Shown here one piece after another: positions 1-8,200 of a DNA stretch of 64,000 nucleotides. The notes beneath the pieces are model-generated. The model saw only the letters and a program-made list of their open reading frames with translations, was not told the origin of the DNA and did not search any database. Numbering within the stretch: the stretch's first letter is position 1; every line of letters starts with the position of its first letter. The DNA is from Halorussus rarus (GTDB taxonomy: Archaea; Halobacteriota; Halobacteria; Halobacteriales; Haladaptataceae): contig NZ_QPMJ01000005.1 in assembly GCF_003369835.1 (NCBI RefSeq), forward strand, positions 81,232 to 145,231, given 5' to 3'. The translations under genes and the position numbers were made by a program.

Positions 1-60
1 GAGCAGACGAGGCCGGAGCAGACGAGGCCGGAGCAGACGAGGCCGAAGCAGACGAGGTCG
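1..60 (+). repeat. 15-bp tandem repeat inside a coding region, four copies
   Basis: The unit GAGCAGACGAGGCCG occurs three times in a row, followed by a fourth copy with two changes. Read in the frame of the partial gene starting at position 3 it encodes an acidic Ala-Asp-Glu-Ala-Gly linker. The array runs into the window edge, so the full copy number is unknown. Coding tandem repeats of this kind change length by slippage. Confidence 0.85.
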
Positions 61-212
61 GAGAGGAGCCAGAAGACCTCCCTGACGACGTCCCATCGAG
101 AGCGACGATCACGATCAAGGAGATCAACGACAATCGCTACTACTACTGGCAGTGGAGGGAAGGCGACACGGTGACCTCCAAATACAAAGGACCGGTCGAT
201 TCTGACGGATAG
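3..212 (+). CDS. 3' end of an unidentified acidic protein (partial)
   Basis: This open frame enters from the left edge and stops at TAG 210-212, leaving 69 residues. It begins with the acidic ADEAG repeats and continues with a short folded-looking segment containing ATITIKEINDN, YYYWQWREG and SKYKGPV. That aromatic-rich pattern recalls the small domain of uncharacterised haloarchaeal proteins that end in a YYY.W.. / YKGP motif, possibly DUF6788-like, but I cannot assign a family with confidence. The N-terminus lies outside the window. It points toward the convergent orc1/cdc6 gene, 132 bp away. Confidence 0.6.
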   Translation, partial: ADEAGADEAGADEAEADEVGEEPEDLPDDVPSRATITIKEINDNRYYYWQWREGDTVTSKYKGPVDSDG

Positions 213-344
213 AGGGTCCGCGATGAGGAGCGACTCTGGCTCCCCGGATGCGAGTCGGAATATTCCAGAAAACTGTCCGATTCGACGACAAGAACAGTTC
301 TAGAACAGATTCACGCGGACACTCCGTCGATCCGGAAGAGGTAA

Positions 345-1592
345 TCACTCCGAGATGTCCACGTACTTCTCGACGGAGTCGTGGACGCCGACGAAGCCGA
401 TCACGTCAGAGAGCGCGTCGATAACGACCGGGAGGTCCTGGGCCAAGTCGTGTTCGCGGTACTGCCCGCCGTCGAGGCCCTCGTTCTTCTTCTCGACGCT
501 GACGAGGCCCAGCATCGCGAGGTCGTCCATCTGGTCGCGCATCCAGCGACTGGTGAACGAGTCGTCCTTCGCACGCTCGGAGAGCTTCTTGTATCGCTGG
601 TAGTGACGGCGCGACCGGATGGGCGTCTCGCCCTCGGCGTGGAGCGTGGCGAGCGCGTAGAGCGCGATCTGTTCGTTCTCGCTCAGGTCCGTGATGCCGC
701 GGTGGACCTCCTCGCGTTCGAGCATCTTCCGGCCCTCCCTGACGTGGTGTTCGGTCACGTTCTCCGGGTGGTCGTCGTCGGGACGCTGGTCGCGCTCCTC
801 GCGAGCCTTGTCGCCGGCCTTCAGCAGGAGGTCGAGCGCCTTCCGTGCGTCGCCCGACTCCTGGGCGCCGTAGGCCGCGCACAGCGGGATGACGTCGTCG
901 GTGAGCGCATCGTCCTGGAACGCGACCTCGTGGCGTTGTTCGAGGACCGCCTGCAGTTCGCTGGCGTCGTAGGTCGAGAACGAGATCTGACGTTCGCACA
1001 GCGACGACCGGACCTTGGGCGACAGCGAATCGCGGAACGTGAGGTCGTTGCTGATGCCGATGACGGCGACCCGGGCCGACGCGATGTTGTCGTTCTCGCG
1101 GGCGCGCGAGAGCTGGTAGAGGATGGAGTCGTCGTTGAGGTGGTCGACCTCGTCGAGGACGATGATGTGGAGGCCCGCGCGGCCGTCGAGCTCGTTCCAG
1201 AGCATGTCGTAGACCTGCGAGCGCGGATAGCCCGACTCGCTGATCTGTTCGTCGGCCGACCGGTAGTTGTTGACGAGTTCGACCCCGACGCGGTAGGAGG
1301 TGTTCAGTCCGTCGCAGTTCAGGAACTCGGTGTGGATGGGGACGTCGTGTTCGTCGGCGTCGGCGGTGAGCCTGTTGAGCAGGAACTTGGTGCTGGCGGT
1401 CTTGCCGACGCCCGCCTTCCCGTAGAGGAAGATGTTGTCTGGTTGTTCCCCGTTGATCGCGGGCAGCAGGGCGGCGTGGTACTCCTCGAGTTCGTCGTCG
1501 CGGCCGACGAGGGTGTCCGGCGTGTAGTCGTCCAGAAGCGCCTCGCGGTTCTCGTACGGGAAGGCCTGCGGACTGAATTCGTATCCGTTCAT
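345..1592 (-). CDS. orc1/cdc6: Orc1/Cdc6 family replication initiator
   Basis: This AAA+ ATPase binds origin recognition boxes and loads the replicative helicase. Visible in order (numbered from the upstream GTG at 1604): Walker A GKAGVGKT at about 62-69, Walker B VLDEVD at 149-154, sensor-1 GISND at 183-187, and a C-terminal winged-helix region after about residue 300. About 415 residues is normal for haloarchaeal Orc1/Cdc6. I chose the ATG at 1592 (MNGYEF); the in-frame GTG at 1604 would add four residues. It is transcribed away from the adjacent repeat array at 1656-2730, the usual layout in which an initiator sits next to the origin it recognises. Haloarchaea carry many paralogues, so the gene number cannot be assigned. 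Confidence 0.95.
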   Translation of the reverse strand: MNGYEFSPQAFPYENREALLDDYTPDTLVGRDDELEEYHAALLPAINGEQPDNIFLYGKAGVGKTASTKFLLNRLTADADEHDVPIHTEFLNCDGLNTSYRVGVELVNNYRSADEQISESGYPRSQVYDMLWNELDGRAGLHIIVLDEVDHLNDDSILYQLSRARENDNIASARVAVIGISNDLTFRDSLSPKVRSSLCERQISFSTYDASELQAVLEQRHEVAFQDDALTDDVIPLCAAYGAQESGDARKALDLLLKAGDKAREERDQRPDDDHPENVTEHHVREGRKMLEREEVHRGITDLSENEQIALYALATLHAEGETPIRSRRHYQRYKKLSERAKDDSFTSRWMRDQMDDLAMLGLVSVEKKNEGLDGGQYREHDLAQDLPVVIDALSDVIGFVGVHDSVEKYVDISE

Positions 1593-1655
1593 GACGTGTG
1601 ACACCGTCGGGGTTTCTACTCCATGTGTTCGAATCCACTATCATAAATCCACCGC

Positions 1656-1676
1656 ACCACCCGTTCCAGTGCTTCC
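1656..1676 (-). repeat. ORB-like element 1 (divergent, inverted)
   Basis: On the minus strand this reads GGAAGCACTGGAACGGGTGG. It keeps CACTGGAACG but has a shortened G-rich end. It is the copy nearest to orc1/cdc6. Confidence 0.65.
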
Positions 1677-1703
1677 ATTGCTCGGGTTCGTTTAAATCAC
1701 CCC

Positions 1704-1728
1704 CACACCCCGTCGTTCCAGTGCTTTT
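1704..1728 (-). repeat. ORB-like element 2 (inverted)
   Basis: On the minus strand this reads AAAAGCACTGGAACGACGGGG followed by TGTG, a full match to the consensus. Its G string points toward orc1/cdc6, opposite to the copies on the far side of the AT-rich segment. Confidence 0.85.
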
Positions 1729-1769
1729 GGTTGGGAGGGTGGGTGGGTGGGCGCCTAACCGGGTTCTAT

Positions 1770-1965
1770 GTAGCGACAGATTTATGTTCTAATAGCGAAA
1801 ACAATATCCGCACTGCCGTTTTTAAGGTTATTTCAGTTAGCTATTAGGGTTAGAAGGAGCAAATAGATGAGTTCTGTCTGGTATTATTGGGGTTTTTGGT
1901 GGGAACCGCGGGAGAAATGCGGCGAAATGTCGCAAACCATTCTCAATAATATACTCCCAGTTCGG
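1770..1965. other. AT-rich candidate duplex-unwinding element
   Basis: This segment contains runs such as TTTATGTTCTAATAG, TTTTTAAGG, TTAGCTATTAGG and AATAATATAC in an otherwise very GC-rich window. It lies between the inverted ORB-like element 2 and the direct copies starting at 2014, where haloarchaeal origins melt. The assignment rests on position and composition only. Confidence 0.7.
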
Positions 1966-2013
1966 CCCAGTAACTATGACACCTCTCGCTCCGAGTTCAC
2001 CACTGTTTCTTCC

Positions 2014-2038
2014 GATAGCACTGGAACGACGGGGTGTG
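2014..2038 (+). repeat. ORB-like element 3
   Basis: GATAGCACTGGAACGACGGG followed by GTGTG; full consensus, plus orientation. It is the first copy beyond the AT-rich segment. Confidence 0.85.
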
Positions 2039-2210
2039 AGGGTCCGTGGTTTCGAGGAGATAGCCACCGCGAAAGCAGAACGGATAACGGCTCACTCAGC
2101 GAAGGGTGACTGGCACAGCTGGGCGATCAACTGAGCGAGGGGATGGCGGTGCGGTGAGAGGACGACTAATTCGGTCAGGGAGCGAACCACCCGTGACACT
2201 CTGTCCAGAG

Positions 2211-2240
2211 AAAGCACTGGAACAGCGGGGTCTCTCTCCC
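2211..2240 (+). repeat. ORB-like element 4 (variant type)
   Basis: AAAGCACTGGAACAGCGGGG followed by TCTCTCTCCC. The middle reads CAGCGGGG in place of GACGGGG. All 30 bases are identical to element 8 at 2701-2730. Confidence 0.75.
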
Positions 2241-2263
2241 GTGAATGTACGCGTTCGTAACGC

Positions 2264-2288
2264 GATAGCACTGGAACGACGGGGTGTG
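2264..2288 (+). repeat. ORB-like element 5
   Basis: GATAGCACTGGAACGACGGG followed by GTGTG; identical over 25 bases to element 3. Confidence 0.85.
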
Positions 2289-2364
2289 TGGGAGGGAGTC
2301 GAGTATCCGTTCAGCCGACGAACCCCTCCGATGAACGAATCTATCCGCCTGACTTTCCGGCAAC

Positions 2365-2388
2365 GATAGCACTGGAACGACGGGGTGA
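2365..2388 (+). repeat. ORB-like element 6
   Basis: GATAGCACTGGAACGACGGG followed by GTGA; full consensus core. Confidence 0.85.
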
Positions 2389-2431
2389 GAGTGTCCGACC
2401 GTCTACCGGTGGTCGGTTTCCGTCCGTAAAC

Positions 2432-2456
2432 GATAGCACTGGAACGACGGGGTGTG
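2432..2456 (+). repeat. ORB-like element 7
   Basis: GATAGCACTGGAACGACGGG followed by GTGTG. Similarity with element 5 continues downstream (GTGGGAGGGAG). Confidence 0.85.
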
Positions 2457-2700
2457 TGGGAGGGAGGCCGGAGTCGTGGGATTTCATCCGGTTGTCCGAG
2501 TTGAGAGGGCCGATTCCCGCGAACTATCCCGAGAGCTTCGGAAATGACGAGAAAATCAGAGACGGTGAGTGAAGAACCCAGTGATAAGACGGCGACGAGT
2601 GAAGACCCAGTGGAAGGTCGAATCGGTCTCGTGGTGGACCACGGAACCGTGGTGAAGCACGAGACGCTGTCTCTCCCCAGTAGATTGTCGGTCCTGGACG

Positions 2701-2730
2701 AAAGCACTGGAACAGCGGGGTCTCTCTCCC
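2701..2730 (+). repeat. ORB-like element 8 (variant type)
   Basis: A 30-base exact copy of element 4 with the CAGCGGGG core and a TCTCTCTCCC tail. It marks the outer edge of the array, 236 bp before the aldehyde dehydrogenase gene. Confidence 0.75.
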
Positions 2731-2817
2731 CCGTTCGAAATTACCCCCTGTCTCCATGAGAACGACTGCCTCGGCAGAACCCCTGCCTCGTTCGAGAACT
2801 CCTTCGGCGAGGGCTCG

Positions 2818-2871
2818 TCACTGCCCTCTACGGGCCCATCACTGCCCTCCACGGGCCCGTCACTGCTCTCG
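2818..2871. repeat. 21-bp tandem repeat, about 2.5 copies
   Basis: The unit TCACTGCCCTCTACGGGCCC plus one base is repeated with one or two changes, then a partial third copy follows. On the minus strand it would encode a repeated Ser-Asp-Gly-Pro-Val-Glu-Gly. That open frame starts only at TTG and runs into the ORB array, so I treat the repeat as non-coding. Its role is unknown. Confidence 0.7.
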
Positions 2872-2932
2872 ACAAAATTCTCGTTCGCGTATCGCTTTAC
2901 GGATTTGAACTGCAAGGCTCAAACCAACGCCA

Positions 2933-2942
2933 AGTTTTATTG
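2933..2942 (+). promoter_or_regulatory. TATA box of the aldehyde dehydrogenase gene
   Basis: AGTTTTATTG lies about 25-34 nt ahead of the ATG at 2967. This is the spacing of an archaeal TATA box for a leaderless or nearly leaderless transcript. Confidence 0.55.
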
Positions 2943-2966
2943 CTACTGTGGGTCATCTGAAAAAGG

Positions 2967-4457
2967 ATGTCACCCGACCTCTCAATCGAGGCAGACTGGA
3001 GTGCACTGTACCTGGACGGCGAGTGGGTACCCTCGGAGAGCGGCGAGGAGATCGCCGTCGAGGACCCGTCCACGCGCGAGGAGATCGCCCGCGTGCCGGC
3101 CGGCGTGGAGGCAGACGTCGACGCCGCGTACGCGGCCGCCGCGGAAGCCCAGACGGAGTGGGCTCAACAGCCGCCCGCCGCGCGGAGCGAGGTCATCCAG
3201 GGCGTGCTGCAGGGCCTGGAGGAACACGGCGACGAGATCGTCGACCTGCTGGTCCACGAGGCCGGCGGGTCGCGCATCATGGGCGAGACGTCGGTCCACC
3301 TCGCTTCGGACCAGACCGCCGAGGCCCAGACGCTTCCCCGCCGGATGAAGGGCGAACACGCCGAGTCCAACATCCCCGGCAAGGAGAACATCGTCCAGCG
3401 GGAGCCCGAGGGTGTCGTGACCGTCATCTCGCCGTGGAACTTCCCGTTGAACCTCTCGATGCGGGCGGTCGCGCCGGCCATCGCCGCCGGCAACAGCGTC
3501 GTCCTCAAGCCCGCGACCAACACGCCCATCGTCGGCGGCCTCCTCATCGCCAAACTGTTCGAGGAAGCGGGCCTGCCCGACGGCGTCCTGAACGTCGTCA
3601 CCGGCCGAGGCTCGGAGATCGGCGACCGGGTCGCGAGCCACCCCGAGAGCGACGTCGTCGCCTTCACGGGCTCGACCGAGGTCGGCCGGCGCGTCGCGGC
3701 CGCGGCCGGCGAGAACCTCGCGGTGCCGGCGATGGAACTGGGCGGGAACAACGCCCACATCGTGACTGCGGACGCCGACGTCGACGCGGCGGTCGACGCC
3801 GCGGTCTTCGGCTCGTTCGTCCACCAGGGCCAGGTCTGCATCTCCATCAACCGCCACCTGGTCCACGAGGACGTCTACGACGAGTACGTCCAGAAGCTGA
3901 CCGACCGCGCCGAGAACCTCCCCGCCGGGAGCGTCCACGACCCCGACACCGTCGTCGGGCCCATCATCGACGAGTCCCAGCGCGACGAGATGCTCGACTA
4001 CGTCGAGCGCACCGTCGACGCCGGCGCCACCCTGGAGACCGGCGGAGACACGGTCGACATCGACGGATTGGACGACTCGCTGGTCGTCGCACCGACCGTC
4101 CTCTCGGACGCGACCAACGACATGGCCGCCGCGTGCAACGAGCACTTCGGCCCCATCGCGCCGGTCATCCCGTTCTCGGACGTCGACGAGGCGGTCGAGA
4201 TGGCGAACGACACCGAGTACGGCCTCTCGGGGTCGGTCCATGCCGGCGACGTCGGCGCGGGCAAGCGCATCGCCGAGCGCATCGAGACCGGGATGATCCA
4301 CGTGAACGACCAGCCCATCAACGACGAGGCCCACGTCCCGTTCAGCGGCACCGGCGCCTCCGGCGTCGGCGGGTACAACGCCGAGGACTTCCTCGACGAG
4401 GTCACCGAGAAGAAGTGGATCTCGCTCCAGCACGAGCCCCGGGAATTCCCCTTCTGA
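2967..4457 (+). CDS. NAD(P)-dependent aldehyde dehydrogenase, aromatic-aldehyde type
   Basis: A cytosolic enzyme of the ALDH superfamily, 496 residues, oxidising an aldehyde to its acid. The catalytic set is complete: Asn158 in PWNFP, Lys181, the Rossmann motif GSTEVG at 235-240, general base Glu257 in MELGG, and nucleophile Cys291 in HQGQVC. The segment around the cysteine (FGSFVHQGQVC) resembles benzaldehyde/vanillin dehydrogenases more than succinate-semialdehyde or betaine aldehyde dehydrogenases. This fits the aromatic-acid genes downstream, but the substrate is an inference. The start follows a TATA box at leaderless spacing. It stands alone after the origin. Confidence 0.9.
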   Translation: MSPDLSIEADWSALYLDGEWVPSESGEEIAVEDPSTREEIARVPAGVEADVDAAYAAAAEAQTEWAQQPPAARSEVIQGVLQGLEEHGDEIVDLLVHEAGGSRIMGETSVHLASDQTAEAQTLPRRMKGEHAESNIPGKENIVQREPEGVVTVISPWNFPLNLSMRAVAPAIAAGNSVVLKPATNTPIVGGLLIAKLFEEAGLPDGVLNVVTGRGSEIGDRVASHPESDVVAFTGSTEVGRRVAAAAGENLAVPAMELGGNNAHIVTADADVDAAVDAAVFGSFVHQGQVCISINRHLVHEDVYDEYVQKLTDRAENLPAGSVHDPDTVVGPIIDESQRDEMLDYVERTVDAGATLETGGDTVDIDGLDDSLVVAPTVLSDATNDMAAACNEHFGPIAPVIPFSDVDEAVEMANDTEYGLSGSVHAGDVGAGKRIAERIETGMIHVNDQPINDEAHVPFSGTGASGVGGYNAEDFLDEVTEKKWISLQHEPREFPF

Positions 4458-4479
4458 ACCGGGAGCGAGGCGGATTCCT

Positions 4480-4536
4480 TTCCTCGCAGGCCGCAAACGC
4501 GACGCATCCTTATTCCTCGCTGGTCGCAAACGCGAC
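4480..4536. repeat. Pair of 24-bp imperfect direct repeats, possible operator
   Basis: The copies at 4480-4503 and 4513-4536 (TTCCTCGCAGGCCGCAAACG plus CGAC) differ at two positions and are 33 bp apart, about three helical turns. Each carries TCGC-N11-GCGA. They lie between the aldehyde dehydrogenase stop and the HTH regulator start at 4605, so they could bind that regulator. This is inference. Confidence 0.5.
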
Positions 4537-4604
4537 GGACACATAAATCTCGACGGACGCACCCGACCAATAGGAATTTCACCACCGACCGTGACTGTCC
4601 GTCC

Positions 4605-5162
4605 ATGTCAGAGTTCGGGAGTAAGCAGGACGTGTCCCCCCGGAACATCGCGATTCTGAAGGTTCGCGTCGCGAACCCGACCGCCTCGACCCGCGAGCTG
4701 AGCGACATCCTCGCGGCCGAGTACGGCATCGAACTGTCGCACAACCGGGTCAGCGAGATCCTCCGGGAGATGGCCGAGGAGGGGCTCTACCGCGAGACGG
4801 TCATCCCCGACCAGAGCATCTTCGACCACTACCTCTTCCGGGTGGCGTTCTACTACCCCAACTTTGAGGAGTACTGGGAGGAGTGCTACTGGGCTCTCCG
4901 GGAGGACCCCCACGTGCTGATGTTCTTCAACGCCGACTCGGAGTACCACTGGCAGTTCATCACCCAGTTCCGGTCCACCGACAGGATGCAGCGGTGGATC
5001 CACGAGTTCTTCAAGGAGTACGGCCCGTTCATCTCCGGGTTCCACAACACCGTCCTCCACCAGGTCCACAAGTTCCAGACCGACGCCGAGGTGTTCGACG
5101 GCATGCTCCGCGAGACCGAGGAGGGACGCCGGTACCTCGGCGCCAGCTCCGCCGACGATTAG
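4605..5162 (+). CDS. Winged-helix regulator, AsnC/Lrp-like N-terminus
   Basis: A protein of 185 residues. Residues about 15-62 form a winged helix with the Lrp-like order 'NIAILKVRVANP.. STRELSDILAAEYGI.LSHNRVSEILREM..EGL'. The rest (65-175) is rich in Tyr, Trp and Phe and lacks the glycine pattern of a standard RAM domain, so the ligand domain is unassigned. Related haloarchaeal proteins are annotated as HTH or Lrp-family regulators. It follows the aldehyde dehydrogenase in the same direction, behind a pair of direct repeats that may be its operator. The last nine codons plus stop are part of a 30-bp unit repeated downstream. Confidence 0.75.
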   Translation: MSEFGSKQDVSPRNIAILKVRVANPTASTRELSDILAAEYGIELSHNRVSEILREMAEEGLYRETVIPDQSIFDHYLFRVAFYYPNFEEYWEECYWALREDPHVLMFFNADSEYHWQFITQFRSTDRMQRWIHEFFKEYGPFISGFHNTVLHQVHKFQTDAEVFDGMLRETEEGRRYLGASSADD

Positions 5163-5220
5163 TACCTCCGCGCCAGTTCCGCCGACGATTAGTACCTCCG
5201 CGCTAGTTCCGCCGACGATT
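5131..5220 (+). repeat. 30-bp tandem triplication of a gene's 3' end
   Basis: Three adjoining 30-bp units (5131-5160, 5161-5190, 5191-5220) share the pattern AGTACCTCCGCGCCAGTTCC plus GCCGACGATT. The first encodes YLGASSADD of the HTH regulator and the second supplies its TAG stop. The third reaches within 7 bp of the stop codon of the convergent oxidoreductase gene, so the repeats fill the whole gap. Confidence 0.9.
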
Positions 5221-5226
5221 GGAAGA

Positions 5227-8200
5227 CTACGCCTCTAACGCAGCGGCCAGCAGCTCCACCGGCGTCGGCGGTCCCTCGCGCTCGACCGACGGATGGCTCT
5301 CGTGCTCGACGGCGCCGTCGTCGAGGAGGTCCCCGAGCTGCGTCCGGCAGGACGCCCCGGGCGCCGCGACGTACTCCGCCGCGCTCTCCTCGACCTGCCC
5401 GACCAGGATGTCGCCGATGGCAGTGCTCATGGCGTGGTGCTCGGCCTCGTAGCCGAACGACCCCGCCATCCCGCAGCAGGTCGAGTCGAGCGGGTCGACC
5501 GCGTAGCCGGCCCGACGGAGGACGCCCACGGCGTGGTGGTCCTTCTTGGTGGCCTTCTGGTGGCAGTGGCCGTGGTACGCCACCGACGCCTCGGCACCGT
5601 CGAACTCCGCGCGCTCGTCGAGGCCGAAGACGTCGAGGTACTCGCAGACGCCGTAGGTGCTCGCGGCCAGCGTCTCGGCGTCGGTCTCGCGCGATCCCCC
5701 ACCGAGCAGGTCCAGGTAGTCCGACTGGAACATCACGGCGTCCGATGGCTCGACCAGGATGACGTCCCAGCCGTCGCGGACGCGCGGGGCGAGCGCGTCG
5801 ACGTTCCCGCGCGCGGTCTCGCGGGCCTCGTCGAGGAACCCCTTCGAGTGGGCCGGCCGACCGCTGTCGGTCCGGTCGGCCAGGATGACGCGGACGCCCG
5901 CGGCCTCCAGGACGCGGACGGCCGCCCGGCCGATCTCGGGGTGGCTGTAGTTGGTGTAGGTGTCGGGGAACAGCACCGCGCGGCGCTCGGCCTCGCTCTC
6001 GGGGACCCGCGGGCCGCCGCGGGCCTCGAACCAGTCCCGCAGGGTCTCGCGCTCGAACGCGGGAAGCGACCGCTCGCTCGCGATGCCGACGGTCTTCTCC
6101 ATCACCGCCCGGGCGCCCGGCAGTTCCGGTAGCAGGTTCGACACCGGCGCGAGCGCGCTCCCGACGCGGGCCAGCGAATCGACGTTGGCGAACAGCCGGT
6201 CGCGGAGGCTCGCGCCCTCGCGCTGGTGGCGCTCGTGGACGACCTCGGCCTTGAGCTTGGCCATGTCGACCTCGCTCGGGCAGTCCTTCGCGCAGCCCTT
6301 GCAGCCGATGCAGAGGTCCAGTACCTCGGTGGCGAACTCGTCGTCGGTGGGGTCGTCCGGGAGATCGCCGGACATGGCCTGCCGGAGCATGTTGGCCCGG
6401 CCCCGGGTGCTGGTGATCTCCTCGTCGGCCGCCCGGTAGGTCGGGCACATCACCCCGCCGGTCGTCTCCTGGCCGCCGCGACACCCGCCGCAGCCGTGAC
6501 AGAGCTCGACCATCCCCTGGAAGCCGTTCTCGTTCTCCCACTCGAGTTCGGGGTCAAAGCCCGCGTCGAACTCGTAGTCGGGGTCGAACCGCAGATTCTC
6601 GGTCAGCGAGACGTCGCCGCAGACCTGGCCGGGGTTGAGCAGCCAGTCGGGGTCGAACGCCGATTTCAGGTCCCGGAACGCCTCCCAGAGCTCGTCGCCG
6701 TAGAGCTTGCGGTTCCACTGGGTCCGGGCCCGGCCGTCGCCGTGCTCGCCGGAGACGCTCCCGCCGAACTCCACGACCATGTCGGTCACCGCCTCGCCGA
6801 TGGCCTCCATCGCCGCCAGGTCGACCTCGGACTTGGTGTTCACGAGCGGGCGGACGTGGAGCACGCCCGGGCCGGCGTGGGCGTAGAAGCTGGCGAACGT
6901 GTCGTGCTCTTCGAGCACCTCCTGGAACCCCTCGACGAACTCGGGGAGGTGCTCGGGCGGGACGGCGCAGTCCTCGAGGAAGCTGATGTGCTTGGCGTCG
7001 CTGGTGCGGGACATCAGGATGGGCATCCCCGACTTCCGGAGCTTCCAGAACCGGGCCCGCTCGTCGGCGTCGTGGGCCTCCATCCCGTCGAAGGCGTACT
7101 GCTCGCTGCTCCCACCTGCACCCTCGGACTCTCCACCGTCGACCCGGTCGGCCAGCAGCCCGGCGGTCTGCTCGCGGCCGTCTTCGTCGTCCTCGGCGTA
7201 GAACTCGACCAGGAGCGCCGCCCGGGTCCCGTCGGGGAGCAGCGCGACGACGTCCTCGAACTCCGCGGTGTCGGCCGCCAGGTCGATGAGCGTGTCGTCG
7301 ATGAGCTCGACCGCCGCGGGGTCGTGGTCCAGCACGTACTGGACGTCCGAGACCGCGTCGTAGACGCTCCCGTAGGTCAGCAGTGCGACCGACTTGGTCT
7401 CGGGCACCGGCTCCAGCGACACCGTCGCCTCGGTGACGATTGCCAGCGTGCCCTCGCTGCCGGCGAGGAGCCGGGCGACGTTGACCGTCCCTGACTCGCT
7501 CGCAGTTTCACCGCTCGCATCCGAGGCGCTCCGCGCCTCGCTGGCCTCGTCGACGAGCCTGTCGAGGTTGTAGCCCGAGACGTTCCGCTTCAGGTCGGGA
7601 TAGCGCTCTTCGACCTCGTCGGCGTGGTCGTCGAGAATCGAGACGACGCCCGCGTACACGCGCGGAAGGAGTTCTTCGGCCTCGCTGTCCGCCGCCGCTC
7701 GGAGTTCGTCGACGGTCATCTCGCCGAGCGTCGCCACGCTCCCGTCGGCGAGCACGACCTCGCACTCCTCGACGTAGGCGTCGGTCTTGCCGTACTGCAG
7801 CGAGTGGGCGCCCGTCGAGTTGTTGCCGATTGCACCGCCGATGGCACTGCGGTCGCCGGCCGCGGGGTCGGGCGCGAACTTCAGATCGTGGGGCGCGAGC
7901 CGGTCGTTCAGGTCCGCCAGCGTGGTCCCGGCTTCCACGCGGGCGGTCGGGGTCTCTGCGCCGAGTTCCACGTCCACGACCCCGTCCATGTACCGGGTGA
8001 AGTCGAGGACGACCGCCTCGTTGACGGCCTGCCCCGCGAGGCTGGTGCCGCCGCCCCGGGGGAGCACCGGAATCTCCCGCTCGGCGCAGTAGGAGACGAC
8101 GGCCGCGACGTCCGCCGTCGACGTCGGGAAGACGACGCCGACCGGCGTCACCTCGAAGGCCGAGGCGTCGGTCGCGTACAGCTGGCGCGTGTACGTGTCG

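Larger units (their letters stand above)
1605..2966. other. Replication origin region (ORB array plus AT-rich unwinding element)
   Basis: This 1.36-kb stretch has no convincing gene. It contains eight copies of an ORB-like element with core CACTGGAACGACGGGGTG: two on the minus strand beside orc1/cdc6 and six on the plus strand farther away. Between the two groups lies an AT-rich segment (about 1770-1965). Known haloarchaeal origins have this plan: an AT-rich duplex-unwinding element bordered by inverted ORBs with a G string, next to the matching orc1/cdc6. The core here is related to, but not the same as, the common haloarchaeal CCAGTGGAAAC-type ORB, as expected for a lineage-specific initiator/origin pair. 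Confidence 0.85.

Noticed and set aside
2014..2730. CRISPR array
   Set aside because: Repeat spacing is irregular (53 to 269 bp), two copies are inverted, and the repeat is adjacent to orc1/cdc6; it fits origin recognition boxes.
2556..2915. Minus-strand frame with a repeated SDGPVEG segment
   Set aside because: It begins only at TTG, runs through ORB element 8 and loses haloarchaeal composition; it is more likely non-coding sequence of the origin region.
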